64,000 bases of DNA from Galerina marginata (taxonomy: Eukaryota; Basidiomycota; Agaricomycetes; Agaricales; Galerinaceae), in assembly GCA_023014335.1 (NCBI GenBank), contig JAECYW010000001.1, positions 1,364,001 through 1,428,000 on the forward strand, in the 5' to 3' direction. The notes under the pieces were generated by a model. It was not told the DNA's origin, made no database searches, and worked only from the letters and a program-made list of their open reading frames with translations. Positions within the stretch are counted from its first letter, which is position 1. Each line of letters begins with the position of its first letter. Both the position numbers and the translations under genes were made by a program. Positions 43,723 to 57,933 of this stretch are shown in pieces.

Positions 43723-45356
43723 ATGTCCACCATCACCTCCACTGCAATGCCTCCTCCACGCGCATCCCACACTCCTTCGCCTTCATCTTCTCAGTCCACC
43801 GTCCTTCTTGCTTCATCTCCTTCCAACTCCACTCACAACCCACGTCGTCCTTCGGTTTCTAATACGATGCACTGGCTGTCTCGTACCACTACTCAGTCCT
43901 CTTTTACTCAGCCACCTTATTCCCCCTCCAAGCCCGTCAAGATTTCCGAGCCAAAGCGTGCCCGCACCATTGATAGCATTTCGGCGCCACGCAACGGGAC
44001 GTTAGGTGCTGGAGCAATCGTCGTCAGAACTCCAGACGAAGCTCTGCGCGAAACAGGTGTACGGCTGTCTCCTGAGGTACTCGAGAAAGAGACTTCACGT
44101 TCTCAATCTCGATTGTCTTTGGACAAGAAAGAGAGAAAGAGACCGTCCACACCGACGGCTCGTAAATCTGATACAACTATGTCAGAGCCGATATCACCTC
44201 CAACGAGCCCTCCTTTGCCTCCACTCCCTCTTCCAGACTGCAGATGACACGGAAACACTGGTCGACGACAGCGAGGGTGCTGGAACGAAGACACCTCCTC
44301 GCCCAAACAGAGCGCCGCCGCCGCCGCCACTCGCCCAAACGCTCTCGCGTGAGTCGCGCCGTTCCTCTTTGAAGGGACGATCAATATCAACCGCAGAAGA
44401 TGCACCCACCGTTCCTCCCTCTTCCACCTCACGTCGTGGCCTCCACCCAGCCCGCGCCATTCCAAGCCCTGCTAGTTTCTGAACCGCCATCGGTGATCAC
44501 GGACCCCTCAAAGGTTATTGTTGCCTTAGAAACTTGCACTGTAACATACAAAACGACGCTATCCACGATCCACTCACGACCATCCCATCTTTCCAATTAC
44601 TTATCTTCTCTATTTTCGCAGTCCGATGCTAGGTCCACTGCCTCATCGCGATACTCTACTGAAAGTGACGACTTGGCCATGTATAATCGACATCTCATAT
44701 CTCAAGGTCTCTTGCCACCATCAATTAATATTCACCTATTTATGGACCGTTCAAGCTCCCCGTAAGTCAGTTTTGTTACCAGAATTGCGTTGTCTTGACA
44801 AGTTTTTCCTGTTCCAAGTTATGCACATGTCCTCAGTTACCTCCGGGCTCCTGTCATAGAAGGCCAGCCAGAAGTCCTTCCTCGCGCACTCCAGCTTCAT
44901 GCTTCCACGTCCACCCAATCTCGCCTGGACAATTTAATTGAAGTCCGGGACGAGGCTGCCTTTCTTAATCTTGAAGGCTTACACAAGCTCTGCTCAGACG
45001 AGATTCGCCTCCGGTATGGCCCAAGGGTCCACACCCGCGGCAATAGTGCCAGCTCCGGTACTTCTATCCACAGTTTGCATGCCTCGATTTATAGCCTGCA
45101 TACTTTGCTAGAACGCGTTGAGAGTGACATGGCCGATACGATTACTGGCTCCCCAGAAACACCGCTCAGTACTGGTACCACTATAAATGGCAGTAAAGGG
45201 CAAGTAAGTGCTCAAGAAGCGGCCACTGTTGTGTCGAGGTCACCCCCCACCCCCCAGTCATGGCAAGGTCCTCCTCTTGAACAGCGCAGTCAAAGTCGAC
45301 AAAGTCATCGACAAAGTGGGCAAACTCCCAAGTCAGCTCCAGCAGGCTGGATATAA
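43723..45356 (+). CDS. BTB/POZ (T1-like) domain protein with long disordered N-terminus, two +1 frameshifts
   Basis: The first 200 residues are Ser/Thr/Pro-rich and predicted disordered. The BTB-like fold begins at SVITDPSKVIVALETCTVTYKTTLST and continues through HLSNYLSSLF, INIHLFMDRSS and, across an intron, YAHVLSYLRAP. RLDNLIEVRDEAAFLNLEGLHKLCSDE is typical of the K-channel-tetramerisation subset found in many basidiomycete proteins. Members often act as substrate adaptors or oligomerisation modules. Ser/Arg-rich tail ending in APAGWI. Two +1 steps: near 44237-44244 (after PPLPPLPLP) and in TTT at 44476-44478 (before EPPSVITD). The TTT run and the Pro/Ser repeats are places prone to sequencing slips. 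Confidence 0.75.
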
Positions 45357-45726
45357 TTTACGCAACATCCATTTGTATACTTTCATTCAGGCTACATCAT
45401 TACTACTTATTAGCCATAACCATCCCAATATACACACATTTATGAGTTGGTAAAAACATGAAATCATTCCTCACATTTTACCTCGAAGAAGGCACGTAGG
45501 TACATAAGTAATATCATTGAAGTTTAATATGCGTTTTGATCAAGCAAGAAAGTGACAACTCTTGCAAAAGGCGCGGTTTTATGAGAATTACAGGAACATA
45601 AAAAGCACCGAACAGAAACACTATACGAAAAACATGAGAGAAGAAGGTGGCATAAGGTGGTGGATCAGGGGTGTCGAATAGAAAGGCATACAAGTAGAAG
45701 AGCAGTCGGAGGCAGAATAGGTGCGT
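45357..45726. other. convergent 3' region, BTB gene / SSD1
   Basis: 370 bp between two stop codons that face each other. AT-rich, with nothing gene-like; expected to hold both 3' UTRs. Confidence 0.4.
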
Positions 45727-48700
45727 TTATTTTTGCTCGGCATACGGGTTGACACTATAAACTTTGATGACTGGAGGGCTCTTGGTCAGATCAGCAGTTA
45801 CGATAACCTAGAATTCCAGGGTAAGCCAAAAAAAAAATAGCGCTAACAAATTGTTTCTTACAGGAACAGTCATCAGTTCTTTAATATCCTGGATCTTGTG
45901 ACCAGACGCGGTAACGCGCACTCCTTCAAATTCAGGTTTGACCTTGGTCATAGAGAATAGGCGCTGCTTGGAAGTTTCCTCCTTCGCAAGTGGTGCCTCT
46001 TCACGACCCAATATGATTTCATCGTCATCAACGTCATCTTCGTCGAACAATGCCTTCTCATCGTGAACAGAGCGAGAAGCAACTTCCATCTTCAATGCAT
46101 GTTGTTCCGCATTCTGCTTGACCTTCTTCAAGTGTTCATCATCGCTGTTTTCCGCCAACCAGCTAATGACGTCACGATTAGACCAATAGATTTGGAGAGT
46201 ATGCGTGTGTTCATCGTAGACATGGTTCTGATTAAATTGCATAGGTCAGTGACACAAAAAAAAATTCATGCAAAGCAACCTCACGTCGATAGGCATCTGA
46301 TCAACATGGACACGCTTCTCGATACCAAACTCTGGAACCAAGACATCGAAAGCAGCATCCAGAACACCGACCACCTTTGCCTGACGAATGACAGGTCCAT
46401 AACGGTTTGTGAGATCCGCAATAAGGACGCAAAGGAAAAGATGGGCAGACTGCTCCTGAGCCAGCACGGCGGAGTCGCGTTTTCTGATTAAAAGGATAAG
46501 CGATGATGAGGATTATCGTGCTAAAATGGGCTCACATGTTACACTGTTGTGCAACCTTTGCGACAGCATCACGGTCCATGGTAAATTTGGTTTCAGCTAT
46601 GTATGATCTCATTGAGTATTCAGTGGCGTGATGTACAGGATGTTCCTCACCTCCCCCTTGCAAGACAGCTTCCAATTGGCGGTGGACAAGAATATCGGCA
46701 TAACGTCTGATTGGCGAAGTGAAATGGGTGTACAATGGTGTGTTCAGTGCATAGTGACCATATTTGGCAATATCCAACATTCCAGCACAGAAATATTTGG
46801 CTCGCTGTGTTGCTTTGAATGATAAGAGCTCGAGAAGGCGTCGAGCAGTCGGATTGCCAATCGAATTGAAGGACTTCATGAGAGCACCGGCAGAGGAGGT
46901 ATCCATCGTGTAACCCAGACGTTCGGCGCGTTGGTTAAACGAATTCTGCGAAATGTGGATTGGAATACACCACGGAAAGACACTGAAACAATCATACCAG
47001 CCGACGCTCGATAGGCGTGTCGTGGCGTCTTAAAAGGGCCTGTTCAGGGAGATGAACCGCGATTTGTTGAGCTACTGAGATGTTTGTTAAGAGCATAAAC
47101 TGTCCGATGTTAGTTTGTGAGAAAGGCAATCAGGGTTTTGTATGCCGCTTACTTCTTCAATCAAAGTGTTTGCCTCATTACGTTCATATTGGCCACAGTC
47201 TGTTGGTAGCCCATTTTCATCCAATTTAAATGAAAGTGTCAGACTTTCAAGGCTCAAAGAACCGTTCTGGAAGCGTCGAGCTCGAAGCTTCTGGGCGAGG
47301 TGTTGCAAACTGGCTATATCCTGTCCGATGTCGGTGCCGCTATGCGCTGGATCCACAGAGAGTTCACCCAGAGATTGCCCGTCGATAACTGTCTGGGCAT
47401 CCGAGTAGGCGAGTTTGGCTATAGAGCTATGAGAATGGATGAGTCAGGGTGCACTCGGAATCTCATAAAGTTGCATACCGAATAATAGTCTTCCCAAACC
47501 ACTTCTTGAGGACTTTGGCTTCGCTATCCATGGTGAATACAGCAGAGAACGCGAGGCGGTCTTGTCCTGGAAGCAAACTGCAAAGCTGCTCGCTCAAGGC
47601 TGGCGGAAGCATTGGAACAGCGCGTTGGACGAGATAGACACTTGTCGCTCTCTTACGAGCATCACGATCCAAAGGCGTGTTCGGCTTTACGAAGAAAGAC
47701 ACATCAGCGATGTGCACCCCTACTTCGTAAGTACCATCCTCGTTGACTTTGACAGAGAGAGCGTCATCCACATCCTTGGCTGTTTCAGGATCAATGCTGA
47801 AGATGCCGTTCGCCACGAAAATCTTTACGAGTTTCAAGTTCACGTTCAGGGATCCTAGAAGTAGAAGACAGTCAGATCATAGACGACTCGCTACAGAGAA
47901 GTAAGACTCACGTCCACGGAATAGGAGGGAGGCACTTCAGGACATTGTCTGTGAAGTCTTCCGTCGGGAAGTTGCAATCTTTGAGAAGGGCACTGGTTTC
48001 AACTTCAATATCGCCGATCGGGCCAAGTTCTTCAACTAGAGTACCGAATGGATGGAGAGAGCTGATAGGCTTGGGGAAGGTCAGCGATTAAAACGCGGAC
48101 CAGAAACAGATATGGCTCACATGACGCTTGATACAAGCAACGAAAAGCTTGTCGACGTAAGCCTCAGAGTTCTGGACGAAATCAGAAGGAGCTTGTTCCG
48201 TTGGGATGGCAATAAGTGGAACACGTTTATCAGTAGGCTTGAACCATACTATTTTGGGTCGTTCGATCGTACGGCGAGGTTCATCGCCTCTGTCGCCTTC
48301 ACGTTCACGACGTTCAGCCTCCTGCTTCTCTTTCGTAGCGGCAGACGAAGGGCGAAGCAAACCAAGGGTGCCGGAGAATAGTTGACCAGGCATACGCTCA
48401 ACAACAGCAACTACGTGACCAGCAAACTGAGGTTTAACCTCGTCCGTTACCCTGTAATAATGTGAGAAGTAGCCAGTGAGCAATAGCTGAATAAAACCTA
48501 CTCTTCATCTTCAAAGAGCATAAGGCCCTGGCCTTCGACTTCGACATCGTCTTTCTTCTTGTCGTCTTTACGGCCACCAGTCGATTTCAGATCATACGCT
48601 GCGTTCTCCTCTTTCTTTCTTTTCTTTTCTTCCTTTTCTTTCTTTGTTCCCCAGACCTCGTCAACATCCAAAAGCTCTACGGCAACGATATCACCCTCAA

Positions 48701-50716
48701 GAGCACGGTTCCTGTCTTTGGAGCCACAGATATAGATGTCCGCATCTAGTACTTCGGTTGCAACATAGGCATCTGACCGATTGCGTTTGTTAACTCTTAA
48801 GATCCCTACAACCAATTTTCCAGCAGCAAGGAGAGGGGGAAGAGAAGCCTGTGGCAAATAAGGAGCGAATAGAGATTTGCGTTGAGGTTGATTTGACTGC
48901 TGCTGAAGCTGCGACTGGAATTGTTGCTGTTGTTGTTGGAGTAGGTTGATGCCGCCCAGTCCGATGCCCATCATGTTCGCAGCCATCATGTTTGGAAGCA
49001 TATTTGGGAAACTGAAAGAAGGCATTTTATGGTGATGACCACCAGCAGCGGCACGGAATTGTTGGAGACTTTGCAACTGCGCTTGGGCCTGGGCAAGGTC
49101 AGTGGCAAATACGCCGTTGTTGCCCTGAATACCGCCAACTCCACCATCTAAAAGGCAGGTGTATTAGACGCAGTTTAACGAGTGATTGACAAACTAGCTC
49201 ACTGATACGCCAACTGGAATCAACTCGAGATGTTTGCCTGGAATGACCGCCCAGGGGAACCGATGGAGCGAAACCGTCATCAAAACCGTCGTAAGCAGGA
49301 GAACCGTTATTCGGTTGACTGGGTGTTTTATTTACGACATTGACGCTGTGCCTTCGTCCATGGCCCCTGGGAACCCCTTGGGTTTGGCCATCTAGGCCAA
49401 GGTTAAGACTAGCGATGTTACCAAACTGACCCATAGGATTCTGGATGGAACCAAATGTGGCACCTGAACTAGGGCTCATTGGAACTGTGCTTTGGACACG
49501 TCGATGCGAGCCACGGTGAGGCGCCAGACCAGGAGTTTGGAAGGATAAGACTTGATTGGAAGCAAGTTGTTGCTGATAGAGCGCCTGTTGCTGCTGCTGC
49601 AATGCTTCAATTTGGTTTTGGATAGCGATCTAACAGTGTGGTTGAAGAGAAGTATGAATTAATATGAAAACCACACACCTGCTCGGCCATGATGCCATTG
49701 ATCTCCCCACTCTCGGATTTTCTGTGTCCTGGGCCTTGATCCTGCTGTGAAAGTTCGGAAGAAAAATTTTGCGGCTGCTGCTGTTGTTGAGGGAACTGGA
49801 AACCAATATCTTCCTCGTTGATAGGTGGTCCTATGGGTGGCCCACGTTTACGTGCGCCAAACATGAAACCTGGGGCCAATTGGGGACGACCAGTAGGGCC
49901 AACAGTATCTTGTTCCTGCTGGGCTGCCAGAGCCGCAAAACGGGGAGCCATGAAGCTCTGCGATTGGGAGCGTGGTTGGTGTCCTTGTTGGGGATAAAAG
50001 CGTTCTGGAATCTCGCCTTCCTCAAAAGAAGCCCCGTCCTCTGCATCTTCCATCATTGCCCCTAGGTGAGGCGAAAACGAGTTGAAGTTTCCCGACAACC
50101 CGGAGTTACCGAGTGAGGCCGCCTTGCGGTGTTTCTGATCCATATTCGATCCAGGATATGCCCCTGCTCCGGGTTGGAAAACAGGAGCGTGAAGAGGTAG
50201 CGACGAATGTGCCTGAGGACCAGTAACAGCGGGGTTGTTGCTTCCAGCAGAGGTCTGGACAGGAGAGGTTGTCTTAAGATCCGCGATGACCCGCTGAAGG
50301 GAAGATAGTGCGTCACTGGATTCCTTGCTCTGCACTGGGGCAGGAGAGGAAGATTGCTTGCTTGGACCCTGATCTCTTGAGTTGCGTGTCCCTTGTCCTT
50401 GAGAAGCCGAAGGTTGACCTCTGCGATGAGCCGACCCGCGCCCTCCAGCCTGGTTCTTGCCACGCTGCTCCGACTTTTTACCACTATCAGACCCTTTTCG
50501 AGATGCGGTATCGGAACCAGATTCAGCGGCTGATGCATTGGTGGGAACTTTCTTGTTGCTGCCCCTGGAAGAAGGCCTTGCACTCGATGCCCCGCCCCGC
50601 AGATTGGATGAGTTCGAGGTCTGCCTCTTAGGTCCACGATTATTGCCCGAAGAGGAAGGCTTCTTCTCGTCCTTCTTGACGGGAGTTTGAGCTTGCTGCG
50701 TTATCTCGTCTGTCAT
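45727..50716 (-). CDS. SSD1: Ssd1/Sts5-like RNB-domain mRNA-binding protein, one +1 frameshift
   Basis: Ssd1 family proteins bind cell-wall mRNAs and control their translation and location. The first 570 residues are low-complexity, with Ser/Gln/Gly/Asn-rich and poly-Gln stretches. Next come cold-shock-like domains (KLVVGILRVNKRNRSDAYVATEV, RNRALEGDIVAVELL) and FVACIKRHPISSLHPFGTLVEELG. The RNB part carries SIDPETAKDVDDALSVK, VGVHIADVSFFV, SVYLVQRAVPMLPPALSEQLCSL, and THFTSPIRRYADILVHRQL. The four acidic positions of the RNB motif (IDP, KD, DD) are all Asp here. The frame steps by +1 in GCCG (plus) at about 47805-47808, between RKDFRGER and IFSIDPETA. Otherwise all exons join. C-terminus VYSVNPYAEQK. 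Confidence 0.9.
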
Positions 50717-51205
50717 GTCGTTCGTAACGTATTTATGAGCGGTTGGATTACAGAATTATGAATAGCTGTGTTGGTTGTAAATTCTGTGCGTGTAGTCAGT
50801 GCTAGAGTCTTCTGGCCCATACAATAAGACATGAGGCATTGCGGCGTTGACCGTGACAACAGCATCGCAACTGAACACTCGGATTGCTCACCTTGAAAGT
50901 TAAATGCTGCGAATTGAGCGGCTTTGCCCTGTAGGGCGAGTGAGAAGAAAGAATGCAAGCTGGGTACGTATCAGGTGGTGGTGGTGAAAATGAAGGACAC
51001 TTGATGGCGACTGGAACCACAGGAATTGGCATAAGTGAGGAGAAACCTTCCCACGCATATTGCTTGTCTCTGTGTACATACCCCTGACCAAAAACAGGTT
51101 AGGTCTTGTCCGGAATAAATACTTAGTAACGTAGCTAAGTTACAATAATTCTATGACAGACAATGTGCACTAATCTTGGCCCGCTATTCATTATGAAGTG
51201 GGTCA
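50717..51205. other. SSD1 upstream region and IDH2 3' end
   Basis: About 490 bp between two minus-strand genes. It holds the SSD1 promoter, which may include an untranslated leader. Open frames here overlap in all phases and are not supported. Confidence 0.4.
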
Positions 51206-53043
<1,838 letters not shown>

Positions 53044-53337
53044 TTTGCTCAGAAAGGTAGGGAATCAAATTTCGCAAGAGAAGAGCGGTAGCTTTCATTT
53101 ATGTAAACGAATTGTGCTTTCCATCACGTGTGCTGCGCGCGTCACGATACTAATCATTATTTAAAAATGTGATAAGATACTCGAGTATATAGAGTACAGA
53201 CCTTAACTACTGTAGTACGAGTCATTTAATAATTTACGATTTCTAACAAGGAAGATCCTTAAACAACGTTATACGAAAAGCAGGGGAGAACGATGTCCTC
53301 GAGAGGAAGTGACGGACGAGGAATGTAAGTTTGTATC

Positions 53338-54234
53338 TCATCCACTTAATAAACCGTTGAGTTGTTCGCGATATTTCTCCATGTTCCGTTCCGTCTCTTC
53401 ATCCTCGATCTTATCTTGCGACGACTGGTGGATTGCTAGATGAATTTGAAGCAAAAAAGCTGACCTGGGTTTGCTTACCGGCAGATCAGTACCGACGGAC
53501 CCAGCTTCACCCAGCTTTCCGTTTGTGAGCTCAAATAGCACCTTGTCAACCTCTGCATCCGCTTCTTCTTCGAGTTCTTCGTCTTCGTCCATGTCTAGGG
53601 TCTCCTCTAACATTTCTTCCATAATGCCAGCCTTTCCAATGAAAGTTAGTACTTCAAGAAAGAAAGTGAAGAACCCCCACCTTGGTCATTTCCATGCTCA
53701 TTTCTCGCATCGTTTGGCTTATTTGGGGGAGTTTGATAAGAGCATTAGACAACTTCATGATCTCGGTCGACTTCTGCAAAGACCCAGTGACTTTGATCAT
53801 TGCTGCCCCCGTCCAATTAAAGAAGAAAAAAGAAAGAAAAAAAAGAGGTGATCAGCCCAGGAATGCATAGTTACAGAGACACTGAACGAACCCATCTGTT
53901 GAGATAACTGAGTTCCTATAGAACCTAGTCGTGCCTTGCTGACAGATAATCTATCTTTCTGCTTATTGCTCCTTACGACTTCTCTGGCCAGGATCTTGGC
54001 TGATTTTACGTCGCCTTTAGCAGCTAATTGCTTCACAGATTGACGAGCTTTGCTCGTCGCCATATCCAGCTGAAAGTGTGGTTGAGTTGGTGCCTTGCTA
54101 GAAAGTGGGATTATTTGCCAGACCTGCCTCATTTCCCTGTCTAGCTGACGACTTTCCGCTCGCAGTTTGGTCTGCCAAGCACGAACGCGCTCCTCTGGCG
54201 TAGGTCCGTATAGAAATCGATTGATTGTCTGCAT
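53338..54234 (-). CDS. VPS24: ESCRT-III subunit Vps24/CHMP3
   Basis: Polymerises with Snf7 and Vps2 on endosomes during multivesicular body formation and membrane scission. The basic N-terminal helices (INRFLYGPTPEERVRAWQTKLRAE, QLDREMRQ, ATSKARQSVKQLAAKGDVKSAKILAREVVRS) are followed by TGSLQKSTEIMKLSNALIKLPQI. MREMSMEMTKAGIMEEMLEETL and an acidic C-terminal tail with a MIM-like end (DEETERNMEKYREQL) complete the Snf7 fold. Five exons; the final intron ends at ccaccag so that DLP joins SSQDKIE in frame. About 220 residues, normal for the family. Coiled-coil rich. Confidence 0.93.
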
Positions 54235-54741
54235 GTTTGTGCAGACGGACCACAAGAGGTAAGAAATCGTGTTCAGGCTCGCGAGCTCGCTGAGTGATGA
54301 GGGCCGCCCTCAGAAGGTGACTGTGAGTGACAAACTCAATTGGGGCTCGTCGGATGTTACCGAGGGCTTGAAGCATGCATATGGTGGAAAACCACTCCGC
54401 GTCATAGACTCATTCTAACCGTGTTCATCGTGTTCAGCGAAGGATCTATGGATGATTACATGCATACCGTATTATGTTGCAATCTTAAAGTATTTATTTG
54501 GTGTATATGCCAGCTAGCTCGGGTTTGGGAGACATTCATAAGTATGTGCGCACCGTAGTCGTGGGTGCGCACTGCTTGTACAAACACAACAAGGACTATG
54601 GCATAAGCCAATTACAGAGCACGAATTAAGCACGAAAATCTGCGGTTTAAATACGAAAAGGGTTAATTTATGGATCGCCAACGGATAACTAATAAACTGA
54701 TAAGAACAGGTTGCTTTAACCAACGCCGTTCCTTACCCGAG
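54235..54741. other. intergenic, VPS24 upstream / transcription factor 3' end
   Basis: About 507 bp between two minus-strand genes. Contains the VPS24 promoter. A plus-strand frame at 54340-54558 lacks any protein feature. Nothing else is seen. Confidence 0.4.
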
Positions 54742-57709
54742 TCAAGGTCCTCGGTGGATCTGATTCACTAAGGCCTCCCAGTATGAGTAATCTGAACCAT
54801 CCAGACCGGAAAATAGACGAGGATCCGGGTTAGTAGCAGCATGCGTAATTCCTGCCCATCCTGATATTTCTGTACCTGCAGTTCCACCCCATGAGATGGC
54901 ACCTGTGGTCAAGTCTAGTGGAGCGTTGCTGACATTATGACACCATGTGTCCAGCAACGACTGTGCAGGAGATTCATCGTCGGCGTGAGGACTGCCAGAA
55001 GTAGTTGGGGAATGGATTTGATCTGGGTGTTGCAACCGATGGATAGTCGGAGATTGCGCGACAGAAGATGTGCCTGTATGTGGGAGGGGAGGAGATCTGG
55101 GAGAAGAAGCGGAGAATGTAAAGCTTTTTGCGGAAGGAGGTGAGTTGACGGGTTGGTGCAAACTAAGGAGCAATTGTGCCTGTTGTTCCGTCCTATTTAG
55201 TGATGCATCTTGCAATTTGGATTTGCGTCGGGACTGAACCCCATGAGTTTCGACTAGAGATGCCTTGCTTTTGAGGAATTCGATGGTTTTAAGCTCCCTA
55301 CGAGTAGTTTCGTCCATTTCCCCCCTGTCCTCGTGATCCTTCATAAAACCATCCAAAATTGCGTGCATGGCGTCCGAATGAGGCCCATTAGGCTCCAAGA
55401 CGAAATAGATACCCGAAATCATGGCGGTTTGGAATTCGCGATATGCATTACTGAGGGTGTTACGAGTTTCCTTGGGCATGGACTCGCGGAACGCTTGACG
55501 AACACGAAAATCGGTCATTGCTGATTCGAAGCAGGCGTTACGCGACCTTGCATAGCGATCGGAATGCAGTCGTCGTAACATATATGGCCGATGTAAACTT
55601 ATCCTCACGAAAAGAACCTCGGTCACCAAGAGAAAACGGTGAACAGGAACATAGTTTTGTGCTATGATCGAGAGACTTGTCAGGTTGGAGAGAATAGTGG
55701 GGAGGGAGAGTGTTGATGAATTTGAGTAAATCATCATCCAAGGCAACAACTTCTGAGTAGTGACTTCTCTCTCGAACTTGTTGAAAGTGGTGGACCATGC
55801 GACCTATTATCTCTGCGAGCTGATGACGTAGAATAACGAAGGTCATAGGCGTTGGTCGGGATAGAGGCAAGGCTTCAATAATTTGGTTGGCCTGCAATTC
55901 GGCGTCCGTATTAGAGGGCTGGAGTGTTGACGTGTAATCATCCTGTATTGAGTTCGGCCTGCCAAGCACTAGAGCATACGACCGATCGGCGTGATATAGA
56001 TATGACCTATATTTTAATAAGCGAAAGTGAACAGCGAAAGTAAATGGTAAAAGTACCAAATTCGCCTTCGGTATTCAATTATCCCTGGGGGCATTCCCTG
56101 CCAACAAATGACATTGTCAGATGCGAATTTATTTCAGATCGAAAGGCTCGTGGTACCATCGCTAAGCCGTCCCGGTGCAGCCCAAGGGCCTGGGCTGTTC
56201 TCACTGCAGCCCCGAGCTGACTCCAACATTCCGTGATGCGTCGATCAAAAGTCAGGAAGCGAGCACTCTGTGTAACGATATTCATAATGCTGTACTTTAT
56301 TTGAGCGAAAATTTCGTACCAAGAGGCGGGTCAGCACCATGTCAAGGGAGTCCGGTTGAATTGCCGCGGCAATGAGAAGTGATCGGCGAGCTTTCCAATG
56401 GTAAATAAACTATCAACCCCGAGAGTGACACTTACAAGACCAATAATATCGGAGAGATGTGACCCTCCGAGTTCTTGCATCGCCAGCAATATTTTCCGGT
56501 GCAAGCCGCGCTGAAATGGCGAGAACAACAAACAACAAGGGCAGGAAGCGAACATCGTGCGGACTTGCTGCAGCGACCCCACTCCCACAGGTGCATATCG
56601 ATGCATAGGCTGAGCGAAAGTCTTGCACCGAAATAGGATACCGAGTCCAATTTCTTTACGATGAATATCAGTATTACGGGACAGTGTCCTAGAGGCTCCA
56701 CGTACATTGTTGAGAAATAAAAGTCTATTAGAACGTCGGTGACTCTGACAGGTGGGAGTTCCTGCAACAGTTCCGAAATCTTGTGAGGTGATACACCGCA
56801 TTCTTGAACGAGTGATTTCAAATTCTCGGCAGCAGACGGTTCGGGGTCATCCCCAGCAATGTCCATACTGGATCTTCTATGCGAACTTGGGTTCGCTTCG
56901 AAACTGGAATTCATGTTATCTGCTATAGAAGGCCCAGAAGGATCCCGTTCATGTAGGGAAGATGACACTCCTACATGCTCGATCTAAACAACTGATTGAT
57001 AAAAAATGTGGGAGCTGCTAAAAGAATTGATCATACCTGCTCAATCACAGATGCAGGAGCTATACTCCCAGAAGCACTGGCACCATACCATTTCCCACTC
57101 TGAAATATTCCGCTACTGGGGTCTTGCTCCTCCGTCTGAGATCGATCGTCTTCCCCATTCGACGGAGTCCTGTGACGGCCACTGGCAGAGTTATGCTCCA
57201 TTGTGTACGAATTCGGGGTTTCAGGTGTGCAAAATTGAGGAAGTGCCATCTCAATGATGTGCTCTAATCTTGAGATTCTCGCATTGAGATCTTGGTCTGC
57301 CTTTCCAGGAGTATATGCTTTGCATAGTTCGGGTACCTTTCGAGCGACACACTATAACATCTCATTAGCGAGCAATTATTCAACAACCAGTCTTTGAAAG
57401 AATACGAGTTACGCACATGTGAACATGGGACTTGTCGGTCACACTTGTTTCAATCTTAGTAGATTTAAAGCATCAGGAAATTAGACTGAACAAATACCTT
57501 CTGCTTGCGACGATGACACTCTCCGCAGGAAAAACTAGGTCGTTCAAGAACTGAATTGCTTCCTCGGAAAGAACAGATCAAACGCACCTGACCCTTGTTC
57601 TCTGCTTCTTGGACGCCAGAGCGTTTATAGCTTCTTCCTCGCCTTTCTTTCTTTTCCCAGAGGGCGTCGGTTGGGATCCATCGTATTCCGTGGTCTTCAC
57701 CATCAACAT
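54742..57709 (-). CDS. Zn2Cys6 fungal transcription factor with Fungal_trans domain, one +1 frameshift
   Basis: The nuclear binuclear zinc cluster near the N-terminus reads CGECHRRKQKC, CDRQVPCSHC, C with spacing C-x2-C-x6-C-x5-C-x2-C-x8-C. It is encoded over three small exons and preceded by a basic KRKKGEEE stretch. A Leu-zipper-like helix follows (LNARISRLEHIIEMAL). The middle holds the Fungal_trans domain (STINWTRYPISVQDFRSAYAS, ITECWSQLGAAVRTAQALGLHRDG, EYRRRIWSYLYHADRSYALVLGRP). The C-terminus is Ser/Pro-rich. About ten exons. A +1 step falls in TTTT (plus) at 55655-55658, between LQPDKSLD and NYVPVHRFLL. Target genes unknown. Confidence 0.88.
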
Positions 57710-57933
57710 CGAAGATGGCAGCTAGTTTACTGTGCGGTAGAAACGATCAAAGGTAAGAATGAGCACTAAGTAGCAAGGCAAAAAATGGAAGTGTGACTCG
57801 AGATCAATTGATACTAATTTGATAGGGATGGTCACGTGAATAAAGGTGTTTTGATCGTAAATTTCGTAATGTCATACTAGCTATCGTCTCGTCTCTCAAA
57901 TAGATCGTCTGGTTAGCGAGACTGTCTGTTGCC

